64,000 bases of DNA from Pseudomonas sp. B21_DOA (GTDB taxonomy: Bacteria > Pseudomonadota > Gammaproteobacteria > Pseudomonadales > Pseudomonadaceae), in contig CP086683.1 of NCBI GenBank assembly GCA_030544685.1, positions 3,906,001 through 3,970,000 of the forward strand. The letters run 5' to 3'. Below are positions 46,442 to 55,530 of the stretch, piece after piece. The stretch's first letter is position 1. Each line of letters begins with the position of its first letter. The notes under the pieces were generated by a model. It was not told where the DNA came from, ran no database searches, and worked only from the letters and a program-made list of their open reading frames with translations. A program made the translations under genes and the position numbers.

Positions 46442-47718
46442 TTCGTCTCCTGACGTAACGCTTCGATAGTGGAAGAGAGGTCGGCCCATGGCTGATCGGG
46501 TCTGGCTTGCTCGCGCAGATACGCGGCGAGGGCACCGAGCTGGGCGTTGTCGAGGCTGGCGGCGAACGGCGGCATCACCGGGCCGGGTGCGCCGGGAATG
46601 GCGGGCACGCCTTCGAGTACGGTCTTGAGAAAGTTGCGCGAGCTGGCCGCTTGCAGCGCCGAGGTGCTCTGCAGGCCAGGGCGACCGTCGATTTCACGCA
46701 TCGGCGCGGCGGCTGCGTGGCAGCCGGCGCAGGCACTGCTGAAGAGCAGGGCGCCAGTGCTGTGATCCGCTGGACTGCTCGACAGCTTTTTCGCGGTGGT
46801 TTCAGTCACCGCGTGCGGGTTTTGCAGGCTCAGCAGGTAGTCGACAATTGCCTCGGCTTCGCTGGCCGGCAAGCGCGCCAGACTCAGGCTGACCGGGCGC
46901 ATCGGGCCGGCGGGTGTGCCGTGGCCATCGACCACGTCGGCGCGCAGGTAGCCGGCCAACTGCTCGCGATTCCACGGAGTGGCGCGTTGGCCGAGGCCGA
47001 CCAGTGCCGGCGCTTCCCAGCCATCGACGCTGCCGCCTTGCAGGTATTGCGAGGATTTCTCCGCGCCAATCAGGTTCAGCGGCGAGTGGCAGCCGGCGCA
47101 GTGGCCCGGGCCGTCGACCAGATAACGCCCGCGATTCCATGCCGCGCTGTGTTCGGCCAGCGGCGTCAGTGGCTCGCCATGCAGAAACAGCAGGTTCCAG
47201 AACGACACCAGCGGACGGATGTTCATCGGGAAGTTCATCTGGTTCTGCCGCGCCGGGGCGTGTACGGCGGGGCCGCTCATCAAGTAGGCATAGGCGTCGG
47301 CGATGTCTTCGGAGCTCATGCGCCGGTAGTGCACGTAGGGAAACGCCGGGTAGAGAAAGTGGCCGTCGCGGGCAATGCCTTCGCGCATCGCCCGCTCAAA
47401 CGCCGGCAATGACCATTCGCCGATGCCGGTCTGCGCATCTGGAGTGATGTTGGTGCTGTACAGCGTGCCGAACGGCGTCACCAGCGGCAGCCCGCCGGCC
47501 AGGTATTCGCCGCCGGGGCGACTGTGACAGACCGCGCAGTCGCCCGCCTCGACCACCCGTGCGCCGCGCTGCAATTGCGCAGTATCGAATGACATGGGGC
47601 GTTTGATGGGTGTGATCGCCGGGCGCCACATCAGCGCGACGGCGACGATCAGGCCGATCACCGCGAGCACGGCGACGCAGATCCACAGGGTTCTGGACTT
47701 GAGCAGATGGTTGTTCAT
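46438..47718 (-). CDS. membrane-anchored tri-heme cytochrome c, electron acceptor subunit
   Basis: A 426-aa periplasmic cytochrome with an N-terminal uncleaved membrane helix (WICVAVLAVIGLIVAVAL, residues 12-29). It has three CxxCH heme sites: CAVCH near 61, CAGCH near 207 and CAGCH near 333. This domain set matches the cytochrome subunit of alcohol/aldehyde dehydrogenases and IorAB-type hydroxylases. It is the first gene of the cytochrome/2Fe-2S/Mo operon. Start 47718 (MNNHLLKSR) is chosen because it gives a proper anchor; the longer frame is not protein-like. The 285-bp gap to the divergent MFS gene (47719-48003) shows no gene. Confidence 0.92.
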   Translation of the reverse strand: MNNHLLKSRTLWICVAVLAVIGLIVAVALMWRPAITPIKRPMSFDTAQLQRGARVVEAGDCAVCHSRPGGEYLAGGLPLVTPFGTLYSTNITPDAQTGIGEWSLPAFERAMREGIARDGHFLYPAFPYVHYRRMSSEDIADAYAYLMSGPAVHAPARQNQMNFPMNIRPLVSFWNLLFLHGEPLTPLAEHSAAWNRGRYLVDGPGHCAGCHSPLNLIGAEKSSQYLQGGSVDGWEAPALVGLGQRATPWNREQLAGYLRADVVDGHGTPAGPMRPVSLSLARLPASEAEAIVDYLLSLQNPHAVTETTAKKLSSSPADHSTGALLFSSACAGCHAAAAPMREIDGRPGLQSTSALQAASSRNFLKTVLEGVPAIPGAPGPVMPPFAASLDNAQLGALAAYLREQARPDQPWADLSSTIEALRQETK

Positions 47719-48003
47719 GGTCGGCAGAAAAACGCGGCGGGCAGTGGCAGGACGAGTGAAGTGCGGGTCATGGAAACGCTCCTTGTAGCAGCCGGGGAAG
47801 GGCGCCGATGCGGACGTCTGCGCCAGGGCCAAAGCGTAGAGAAGACGCCTGCGGCGGAGAATCACCGGTCCGCGCAACAGCGCGTTGCGCCACAAGCAAC
47901 GTTGCGCGCCACGCATCAGTGCGTTGCCAGTGGCACGGATTCTCGCGGCCGCCGGGCGACCGTAGCCTTGGCAGCACATTCCCGAACTCAACGAGGTGTC
48001 ACC

Positions 48004-49205
48004 ATGCTTACGGGCAACCCTGCCGTTGCGGCCCCGGCCGAACAGCCTGCTTCACTCTCCGGCCTGATGGTCGCGTTTCTGGCATTCTGCTGCGGCGCGG
48101 TCGTCGCCAACCTGTATTACGCGCAGCCCATTGTCGAACTGATCGCCCCGCAGATCGGCCTGTCCAGCGCCAATGCCAGTCTGATCGTGTCGCTGACGCA
48201 GTTCGGTTACGCGCTGGGCTTGTTGCTGCTGGTGCCGCTGGCCGACCTGATGGAGAACCGCCGTCTGGTGGTCGGTTTCACCCTCGCCGCGAGTGTCACG
48301 CTGCTGTGTGCTGGCCTGACTCATTCGCCGTCGCTGTTCCTGCTGCTCTCTTTGCTGATCGGCCTGACCTCGGTAGCGGTGCAGATCCTCGTGCCACTGG
48401 CCGCGCACCTGGCACCGGAAGCCAGCCGTGGCCGTGTGGTCGGCAATATCATGAGCGGCCTGCTCTTGGGGATTCTGCTGTCGCGGCCGCTGTCGAGTCT
48501 GTTGGTCGAGGTGTTCGGCTGGCGCGGGGTGTTTTACAGCGCGGCGGCACTGATGGCGGTGATCGCGCTGATTACCGCTGTGGCATTGCCGCGCCGGGTG
48601 CCGACGCACAAAGCCACTTATGTCGCGTTGATTGGTTCGGTGTTTGCCCTGGCCGGGCGCTTCCTGTGTTGCGCCAGCGTTCGCTGTATCAGGGTTTGCT
48701 GTTCGCCAGTTTCAGCCTGTTCTGGACCCTTGCGCCGATTGAGCTGATGCGTCACCACGGTTTCAGCCAGGCGCAAGTGGCAATCTTCGCGTTGGTCGGT
48801 GCGGTGGGTGCGATTGCCGCGCCGATTGCCGGACGTCTGGCCGATGCCGGGCACGGTCGTCGCGGTACCTTGGTGGCGTTGCTGCTGGCGCCGCTGTCGC
48901 TGTTGATCGCCGCGTTGCCGGGCAGTGGTTATGTGTGGCTGGTGGTGTGTGCGGTGCTGCTGGATTTTGCCGTGCAATTGAACATGGTCCTCGGCCAGCG
49001 TGAGGTCTACGCCCTCGACCCGCACAGCCGCGCACGCCTGAACGCGGTGTACATGACCAGCATCTTCGTCGGCGGCGCCCTCGGCTCCCTGATCGCCAGC
49101 CCGCTGTACGAACACTTCGGCTGGAACCTCTCGGCCGTCGCCGTGGCGGTGTTGCCGGCACTGGCGTTGGCGTTGTTCCTGGGTCGCAAGGCTGAGCACA
49201 GCTGA
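48004..49205 (+). CDS. MFS transporter (YgaY/AraJ-like exporter), one frameshift in assembly
   Basis: About 400 aa after repair, with 12 hydrophobic helices. The N-terminal half has VVANLYYAQPIVELIAPQIG and LLLVPLADLMENRR (MFS loop motif). The second half, in the next frame, continues LYQGLLFASFSLFWTLAPIE to the C-terminus. The frames join at the GGG run 48655-48657; one extra G gives FALAGALPVLRQRSLYQ. It is divergent from the molybdenum-hydroxylase operon. Transported compound unknown. Confidence 0.85.
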
Positions 49206-49230
49206 ATTTCAAGAACGATACAAAACCACT

Positions 49231-49586
49231 GTAGGAGTGAGCCTGCTCGTGATGGCGGAGTGTCAGTCGATAAATTGCTGCCTGATCCACCGCCTTCGCG
49301 AGCAAGCTCGCTCCCACAGGGATTGTGGACAACAGCGTGATCGGTGACCCACCGCAAAATCAATGTGGGAGGGGCTTGCTCCCGAAAGCGGTGGGGCAGG
49401 CAGCACATTTTCGGCTGACGGGACGCCTTCGCGAGCAGGCTCACTCCTACAGGGGATTGCGGGCAACCGCGTGATCGGTGACCCACCACAAAACCAATGT
49501 GGGAGGGGCTTGCTCCCGAAAGCGGTGGGGCATGCAGCACATTTTCGATTGACGGGACGCCTTCGCGAGCAGGCTCACTCCTACAG
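49231..49586. repeat. REP cluster, about three REPINs
   Basis: Inverted REP pairs at 49231-49319, 49363-49454 and 49498-49586. The latter two are about 135 bp apart and share spacers (GGCAGCACATTTTCG; GCGTGATCGGTGACCCACC). Some left arms have the variant GTGGGAGGGGCTTGCTCCCG. The gap 49206-49726 otherwise holds no gene. Confidence 0.88.
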
Positions 49587-49726
49587 GGGGCGGTGTGATT
49601 TGCCGATTTTTTCAGGAGCAGATGAACATGCATTTTGTAGAGAGCGCCCCCAAGCACGACGATACAAGACGTGTGGCGAGCGCTGATGCACAATCAGCGG
49701 CGTTCCCTCACCACCGGATCCCGCTT

Positions 49727-50632
49727 ATGGACAAGTTGCTGGCCTTGAAGATGTTTGTTGAAACCGTGCGCTGCGGGGGCTATTCCTCGGCGGCGCGCAA
49801 GCTTGGGATTTCGACGTCTTCGGTGACACGGCAAGTGGCGGGGCTGGAAAACGAGTTGGGTGCCAGCCTGCTCAATCGCACCACGCGCAACACCAGCGTG
49901 ACCGTCGCCGGCCAGACCTATTTCGAGAAGGCCGTGGCCATTCTCGATGCAATCGACGAAGCCGATGCGGTGGTCGCCGATCGTGGCAGTGATGCCCAGG
50001 GCCGCTTGCGCATCAGCGTGCCGGTGGAATTCGGCCGCAGGCTGATTGCGCCGCACCTGAGTCGCTTGCTCGAGCGCCATCCGGGGCTGGAGATCAGCCT
50101 GTCGCTGAGCGATCAGGTCAGCGATTTGCTCAGCGAGCAGATCGACGTTTCGGTGCGCCTCGGCTCGACAGTGGTCAGCGAGGACATCGTCAGCAAACGC
50201 GTCGGCCAATTCCAGCGCTGGGTCGTCGCCAGCCCCGATTACCTTGCGCGCAGTGGTGTGCTGGAGCACCCGCGGGATCTGCTTGAGCACCAGTGCCTGC
50301 GCTTCGACTACGGCGGCAGCCATCACCACTGGACCTTTCAGGGCGACGAAGAGCCGATTCAGCTCAACGTCCAGGGTCGCCTGCAAAGCAACAACGCCGA
50401 CATCCTGCGCGAAGCGGCGATTGGCGGTGGCGGTGTGGCGCTGCTCGCCGACTGGCTGGTGCGTGACGACGTCACCGCCGGGCGCCTGACGCGCTTGCTT
50501 GAGCACTACGAGGTCAATCCTGGCAGCGCCAGCAGTTGCATCAACGCGTTGTACCTGCCCAACCACCGTGGTTCGAGCCGGATCAACGTGTTCATCGATT
50601 TTCTCGTGGAAATCCTCAAACCCGCTGCTTAG
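49727..50632 (+). CDS. LysR-family transcriptional regulator
   Basis: A 301-aa regulator. The HTH covers residues ~1-60 (FVETVRCGGYSSAARKLGIS, TSSVTRQVAGLENELGASLL), and the effector domain is of the CrgA/QseA-like subgroup (LRISVPVEFGRRLIAPHLSR). Start 49727 (MDKLLALKMF) is chosen on alignment with the family; upstream in-frame ATGs at 49595 and 49625 add unrelated residues. Targets unknown. The preceding MFS gene is 520 bases away across REPINs, so co-transcription is unlikely. Confidence 0.88.
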   Translation: MDKLLALKMFVETVRCGGYSSAARKLGISTSSVTRQVAGLENELGASLLNRTTRNTSVTVAGQTYFEKAVAILDAIDEADAVVADRGSDAQGRLRISVPVEFGRRLIAPHLSRLLERHPGLEISLSLSDQVSDLLSEQIDVSVRLGSTVVSEDIVSKRVGQFQRWVVASPDYLARSGVLEHPRDLLEHQCLRFDYGGSHHHWTFQGDEEPIQLNVQGRLQSNNADILREAAIGGGGVALLADWLVRDDVTAGRLTRLLEHYEVNPGSASSCINALYLPNHRGSSRINVFIDFLVEILKPAA

Positions 50633-50762
50633 CACTGCACACTCTGTTGCTGCAGCCGCTGCACACTGCTTGTATGCTTGCGCCCCGGAACACGTGGCCG
50701 CCGTGAGTGCCGACGTTCGAATGATGGCTGGAATGGATACCGGACTTCCTTAAGGTACTGAC

Positions 50763-52265
50763 GTGAAGCGTGATACTCGCCTTGTAATGCTCCTGCTGCT
50801 GGTGATCGGCTGTTCCCTGACTTCGCTGACGATCTGGAAAGTCTGGTCTTCGCGCGAGCGTGCGCTGGCGGAAGTCGATGTGCATGGCCTGAACCTGACC
50901 CAGGCGCTCAACACCTACACCGAAGGCATCGTCCGGCAAAGCTCGCTGCTCTTGCTCGGGCTGGTCGAGCGCCTGGAAACCGAGGGCAACGGCCCGGCGC
51001 AGATTCAGCGCATCCAGAGCCTGATCGACCGCCAGCAGGCGTTGATGCCCCAGCTCAGCGGCATCATCATCTATGACCGGAACGGGCATTGGCTGATGTC
51101 CTCCAACCGGCCGATTCCGGAGGGCGCCAACAGTAGCGACCGCGCCTATTTCATTCACCACCGTGACAGCCCGAGCCGCGAGCCGTTCATTGGCCCGCCG
51201 ATCCAGAGCCGTGCCAATCACGAATGGGTGGTGACTATCAGTCGGCGCTTCAACGACGACGGCGGGCAGTTCGCTGGCGTGGTAGCGGTGACGCTGGGGG
51301 TGGAAAACTTCCTGCGCGTGTTCGGCAAACTCGACGTTGGCCAGGACGGCGCGATCGGTCTGTCTTACACCGATGGCACGCTGCTGGTGCGCTACCCGTT
51401 CCGCGAGCAGGACATGGGGCGCAACTTCTCCAAATCGCCGATCTACGCCAAATACCTGGTCGACCGCTCGGTCGGTACCGCCTCGTACACCTCCAGCCTC
51501 GACGGCGTCGAGCGGCTGTACGCGTTCCGTAAAAGTGAAACCCTGCCGCTGATCACCACCGTGGCCCTGGGCAAGGATGAAGCACTGGCGGCGTGGCGCA
51601 TCGAAGCGGGATTGTCGGCGGTGGTGGTCGTCGGGCTGCTGGGGCTGACCGGGTTGATCGGCTGGTTCCTGATCCTCGATATTCGCCGACGTACCGCAGC
51701 CGAGGAGGCGTTGCGCGATGCCCAGCAGCAGTTGCTCGCGTCCAATCGACAGCTGGAATTGCTGGCGATGAAAGACGCGCTCACCGGTTTGGCCAACCGC
51801 CGCTGTTTCGATGAGACGCTGGCGGTGGAAGCGCGGCGGGCGCAGCGTGACGGGACCTCGCTGGCCCTGCTGATGATCGATATCGATCACTTCAAATTGT
51901 TCAACGATGCCTTGGGCCATGTCGCCGGTGATGCTTGTCTGCAAGCGGTCAGCAATGTGCTTGAAAGCTGCGTGCGACGGCCGTCGGATCTGGTTGCGCG
52001 CTACGGTGGCGAGGAAATGGCGGTGATCATGCCCGCCACCGACAGCGCCGGGGCGACGGTGGTCGCGCAGCTGATGCTCGAGCGGTTGCAGCAGGCCCAT
52101 ATTGCCCATCCGGGCAGTCCGTTCGGGCGGGTGACGGTGAGTATTGGTATCGCGGTGGGCACGGGCGTGGGGCTGGATTCACTGCCGGATTTGATCGAGG
52201 CCGCTGATCAGGCGCTGTACCGCGCGAAAGCGGTTGGCCGCAACGGTATGGCCGGACGGGCCTGA
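50763..52265 (+). CDS. membrane diguanylate cyclase with periplasmic Cache sensor
   Basis: A 500-aa protein making cyclic-di-GMP. The first membrane helix is at about residues 8-27, a dCache-like periplasmic sensor spans 30-280 (SSDRAYFIHHRDSPSREPFI; RRFNDDGGQFAGVVAVTLG), and a second helix is near 285-305. The GGDEF domain is C-terminal. The active-site signature is RYGGEEM, with Met where Phe is usual. Five residues earlier an intact inhibitory I-site RxxD (RPSD) is present, so product inhibition is expected. It lies alone. As c-di-GMP drives biofilm matrix, a link to the fap amyloid is possible but unproven. Confidence 0.92.
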   Translation: MKRDTRLVMLLLLVIGCSLTSLTIWKVWSSRERALAEVDVHGLNLTQALNTYTEGIVRQSSLLLLGLVERLETEGNGPAQIQRIQSLIDRQQALMPQLSGIIIYDRNGHWLMSSNRPIPEGANSSDRAYFIHHRDSPSREPFIGPPIQSRANHEWVVTISRRFNDDGGQFAGVVAVTLGVENFLRVFGKLDVGQDGAIGLSYTDGTLLVRYPFREQDMGRNFSKSPIYAKYLVDRSVGTASYTSSLDGVERLYAFRKSETLPLITTVALGKDEALAAWRIEAGLSAVVVVGLLGLTGLIGWFLILDIRRRTAAEEALRDAQQQLLASNRQLELLAMKDALTGLANRRCFDETLAVEARRAQRDGTSLALLMIDIDHFKLFNDALGHVAGDACLQAVSNVLESCVRRPSDLVARYGGEEMAVIMPATDSAGATVVAQLMLERLQQAHIAHPGSPFGRVTVSIGIAVGTGVGLDSLPDLIEAADQALYRAKAVGRNGMAGRA

Positions 52266-52269
52266 TGCG

Positions 52270-52353
52270 CTAGAAAGCTTCGCCCTTATCCAGTTTCGCC
52301 ATCAGCATCTGCCCGCGTTGCCACAGCGCATCCTGCTTGGCCAGCGGCATCAT
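52270..52353 (-). pseudogene. possible 3' remnant of a gene cut by the REP array
   Basis: The frame reads MMPLAKQDALWQRGQMLMAK then LDKGEAF and a stop. It looks like the amphipathic C-terminus of a protein, but upstream sequence is pure REP repeat. There is no ribosome site. It may be a leftover tail or a chance frame. Confidence 0.3.
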
Positions 52354-52363
52354 CGGCTGACAG

Positions 52364-52798
52364 GACGCCTTCGCGAGCAAGCCCGCTCCCACAGGGATGT
52401 CGGGTGTACCACCTGATTCTTGATTCACAATAGAACCAATGTGGAGGGGGCTTGCTCCCGAAGGCGGTGGGCCAGCTTGCGTATTCATCGGCTGAGAGGA
52501 CGCCTTCGCGAGCAAGCCCGCTCCCACGGGGATGTCGGGTGTACCACCTGATCCTTGTTCCACCACAGAACCACTGTGGGAGGGGCTTGCTCCCGAAGGC
52601 GGTGGGCCAGCTTGCATATTCATCGGCTGAGAGGACGCCTTCGCGAGCAAGCCCGCTCCCACAGGGATGTCGGGTGTACCACCTGATTCTTGATCCACCG
52701 CAGAACCACTGTGGGAGGGGCTTGCTCCCGAAGGCAGTGGGCCAGCTTGCATATTCATCGGCTGACACACCGCTATCGCGAGCAGGCTCGCTCCCACA
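52364..52798. repeat. tandem REP cluster, three to four units of about 134 bp
   Basis: Units pair CTTCGCGAGCAAGCCCGCTC (52368, 52503, 52637; last copy near 52770 reads CTATCGCGAGCAGG) with GTGGGAGGGGCTTGCTCCCG. Spacers GGGATGTCGGGTGTACCACC and GGTGGGCCAGCTTGC recur. The gap 52266-52817 holds only this cluster and the short remnant frame. Confidence 0.88.
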
Positions 52799-52817
52799 AG
52801 GGATTTGTGTTGGGTTG

Positions 52818-53939
52818 TCAGCCAGGGTAGGTCGGATAGTCGATATAACCCTCGGCACCGCCGCCATACACCGTCGCCGGGTTCAACTGATTCAACGGCC
52901 AGTCATTGGCAATCCGCGCCGGCAGGTCCGGGTTGGCCATGAAGGGCCGGCCAAACGCGACCAGATCCGCCAGCCCCGACTCGAGCAACTGCGCCCCGGT
53001 GTTGGCGTTGTAGCGTCCGGCATAAATGATCGCGCCGCTGAAAGTGTCGCGCACCGCCTGGCGGAAGGTCTGCGGCATCGCAGGCGCGTTATCCCAGTCG
53101 GCTTCGGCGATCGACAGGTAGGCGATGCCGACGTCTTCAAGAATCTTGATCGCTGCAATGTAAGTGCTGTGCGGATCTTCCTCGACCAGGCCCAGATATG
53201 TCCGCGCTTCATCGGTGGTGCTGAACAGCGGCGCGAAACGCACACCGACTTTGTCCTTGCCGATGCATTCGGCAACACCAGCCACCACTTCGCGCAAGAA
53301 GCGCAAGCGATTGTCCAGCGAGCCGCCGTACTGATCGGTGCGCAGGTTGCTGTGGGCGGAGATGAACTGGTTGACCAGATACCCGTTGGCGCAATGCAGT
53401 TCGATGCCATCGAAACCCGCTTCCATCGCGTTGCGTGCAGCTTGGATATACAGCTGAATCAGTTCCTGGACTTCATCAGTGCTCAACGCGCGCGGAGCGG
53501 ACGGCGGTACCAGTTCACCGGCACCGGGCGCCGTTTCGATAAACACACTGACTCGATCCGTGGCCATCGCAGAGGCCGATACCGGCGCATCGCCATTGGG
53601 CTGCAACGCCGTGTGCGAGACCCGACCGACATGCCAGAGCTGGGCGAAGATCACACCATCCACGGCGTGCACCGCCTCGGTGACTTTGCGCCAACCGGCA
53701 ATCTGCTCCAAGGTGTGAATGCCCGGCGTCCACGCATAACCTTGGCCGCGCGGTTCGATCTGCGTGCCTTCGGTGACGAGCAAACCGGCACCGGCGCGCT
53801 GTTGGTAATACTCGGCCATCAATTCGTTGGCGACATTGCCCGGTTGCGTGCTGCGCTGGCGGGTGAGGGGCGGCAGGACGATGCGGTTTTTCAGGGTGTG
53901 GTTGCCCAATTTAGCGGGCGTAAAGAAAGCATTGTTCAT
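52818..53939 (-). CDS. nemA: NemA-like N-ethylmaleimide reductase (Old Yellow Enzyme)
   Basis: A 373-aa FMN alkene reductase. Signatures: RIVLPPLTRQRS, FAQLWHVGRVSH, IELHCANGYLVNQF (substrate His and Asn) near residue 178, and VAFGRPFMANPDLP near 320. It reduces maleimides, enones, quinones and nitro-esters. An operator-like TAGACCAGTCGACTAGTG lies 22-39 bases before the start, matching two sites near the TetR gene at 54930, so it probably belongs to that regulator's regulon, as nemA does with nemR in E. coli. It shares strand with the DJ-1 gene 100 bases upstream. Confidence 0.9.
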   Translation of the reverse strand: MNNAFFTPAKLGNHTLKNRIVLPPLTRQRSTQPGNVANELMAEYYQQRAGAGLLVTEGTQIEPRGQGYAWTPGIHTLEQIAGWRKVTEAVHAVDGVIFAQLWHVGRVSHTALQPNGDAPVSASAMATDRVSVFIETAPGAGELVPPSAPRALSTDEVQELIQLYIQAARNAMEAGFDGIELHCANGYLVNQFISAHSNLRTDQYGGSLDNRLRFLREVVAGVAECIGKDKVGVRFAPLFSTTDEARTYLGLVEEDPHSTYIAAIKILEDVGIAYLSIAEADWDNAPAMPQTFRQAVRDTFSGAIIYAGRYNANTGAQLLESGLADLVAFGRPFMANPDLPARIANDWPLNQLNPATVYGGGAEGYIDYPTYPG

Positions 53940-53960
53940 GGAATAAACCTTGAATCTGAT

Positions 53961-53978
53961 TAGACCAGTCGACTAGTG
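53961..53978 (-). promoter_or_regulatory. TetR operator upstream of nemA
   Basis: TAGACCAGTCGACTAGTG, an imperfect TAGAC-N5-GTCTA dyad (one arm mismatch), just upstream of the nemA start. It agrees with the 54820 site at 16 of 18 positions. Confidence 0.7.
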
Positions 53979-54041
53979 ACTGGGCAAAAAAACAACGCCG
54001 GGCTGTACGCTCGCGGCGTTGATCGGGGTAGAGCGATGGAT

Positions 54042-54718
54042 TCAGCCGAGCATCTTCAACAGCTTTTCGGCAACGGCGGCGGAGCTGGCCGGGTTCTGGC
54101 CTGTGACCAGTTGACCGTCAGCGACCACATGCACCTGCCAATCAGCGACTTTCGAATAGCGGCCGCCCAGGCGCTGGAACTCGTCTTCGATAAGAAACGG
54201 CACCACATCAGTCAGACCAACAGCAGCTTCTTCGGCGTTAGTAAAGCCGGTGACGTCACGGCCCTTGACGATTGGCTGGCCGTCAGCGCGCACCACGTGC
54301 AACAACACGCCCGGTGCGTGGCAGACAAAACCATGCGGCTTGTTAGCGCGGTCGAAGGCTTCGATCAGTGCAATCGAGGCCTTGTCTTCAGCCAGATCCC
54401 ACAGCGGGCCGTGGCCGCCTGGGTAGAACACGGCATCGAAATCCTCAGCCTTCACGTCAGCCAACCGGCCAGTGGTGGCCAATGCTTGTTGCGCGGCCGG
54501 ATCGGCGCGGAAGCGATCGGTTTCGGCAGTCTGTGCGCTTGGCTCATCGCTTTTGGATCGAGCGGTGGCTGGCCGCCGGCAGGCGATACCAGCGTGACGT
54601 CGGCGCCGGCGTCCTTGAAGGCGTAGTAGGGCGCGGCGAACTCTTCCAGCCAGAAGCCGGTTTTCTTGCCGGTGTTGCCGAGTTGATCGTGAGAAGTCAG
54701 AACCATCAAGATTTTCAT
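54042..54718 (-). CDS. DJ-1/PfpI family protein (Hsp31/glyoxalase III-like), one frameshift in assembly
   Basis: About 225 aa after repair. The fold is type-1 glutamine-amidotransferase-like. The N-terminal part, MKILMVLTSHDQLGNTGKKT, GFWLEEFAAPYYAFKDAGAD, is in one frame. The second, with PGGHGPLWDL and the nucleophile Cys in VCHAPGVLLH, is in the next. Frames join at the TTTT run 54551-54554 (AAAA coding); adding one A gives PPLDPKSDEPSAQT. This subgroup degrades methylglyoxal or deglycates proteins. It is divergent from the TetR gene, with two operator sites between them, and upstream of nemA. Confidence 0.88.
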
Positions 54719-54819
54719 AGAGCACCCTTGGGTTGGTCTGGCATCGGCAGGAGGCGAGGGATTCGCTTGTTGTCGGTGCCGCATGAATTTGTGTGTCGGG
54801 GCGCAGCATAGTTTCCAAT

Positions 54820-54837
54820 TAGACCGGTCGTCTAGTG
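54820..54837. promoter_or_regulatory. TetR operator 1 in the DJ-1/tetR divergent region
   Basis: TAGACCGGTCGTCTAGTG contains a perfect TAGAC-N5-GTCTA dyad. It lies 102 bases before the DJ-1 gene start, in the 211-bp divergent region. Confidence 0.75.
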
Positions 54838-54892
54838 ATTTTTCAGAAAATGTTTTTGCCCGTCGGTTATGGCAAACTCCCGGTCCTGAAAA

Positions 54893-54908
54893 CTATACGA
54901 CTGGTCTA
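54893..54908. promoter_or_regulatory. TetR operator 2, just upstream of the tetR gene
   Basis: CTATACGACTGGTCTA; its reverse complement TAGACCAGTCGTATAG matches the other two sites with one or two differences. It lies 22 bases before the regulator start, fitting autorepression. Confidence 0.68.
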
Positions 54909-54929
54909 TTGTCTGGAATTTTGCGCACC

Positions 54930-55514
54930 ATGAAGCCGACCTTTGACGACACCCGCCAACACTTGCTCGACACCGGCCACCGGATGATGGCCGAGAAGGG
55001 CTTCACCAGCGTCGGCCTCAACGAGATCCTGCAGACCGCCGGCGTGCCCAAGGGCTCGTTCTATCACTACTTCAAATCCAAGGAGTTGTACGGCCAGGCG
55101 CTGCTTGAGGACTACTTCGTCGACTACCTCGCCGACATGGAGCGCCGCCTGACCCTGCCGGGGCTGACTGCGTTCGAGCGTTTGATGGATTACTGGCAGG
55201 GCTGGCAGAACCGTTGCACCCTGGAGGGCCATGGCGACGAATGCCTGGTGGTGAAACTCAGCGCCGAAGTCGCCGACCTGTCTGAGTCAATGCGCCTGAC
55301 CCTGCGCGACGGCGCCGAACGCATCGTCGCGCGCATCACCGAATGCATCGAACAAGGCCAGACCGACAAAAGCCTGCCCGAGGGCGACGCGCGGAAGTTG
55401 GCGGAGACGCTGTATCAGCTCTGGCTCGGTGCCAGCCTGCTGAACAAACTGCAGCGCACCGGACAGTCGCTGGAGACCTCAATGGCGATGACCCGGCAGT
55501 TGTTGCAAGTCTGA
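54930..55514 (+). CDS. NemR-like TetR-family repressor
   Basis: A 194-aa regulator. The HTH is MAEKGFTSVGLNEILQTAGV then PKGSFYHYFKSKELYG. The C-terminal domain has Cys residues (NRCTLEGHGDECLVVK) like those by which E. coli NemR senses electrophiles and HOCl. Start 54930 (MKPTFDDTRQHLL) is chosen because the longer frame reads through the operators. Three matching operators lie before nemA, the DJ-1 gene and this gene. Likely derepressed by electrophiles such as maleimides or methylglyoxal. Confidence 0.88.
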   Translation: MKPTFDDTRQHLLDTGHRMMAEKGFTSVGLNEILQTAGVPKGSFYHYFKSKELYGQALLEDYFVDYLADMERRLTLPGLTAFERLMDYWQGWQNRCTLEGHGDECLVVKLSAEVADLSESMRLTLRDGAERIVARITECIEQGQTDKSLPEGDARKLAETLYQLWLGASLLNKLQRTGQSLETSMAMTRQLLQV

Positions 55515-55530
55515 GCCTCGCCGCTGGTTC

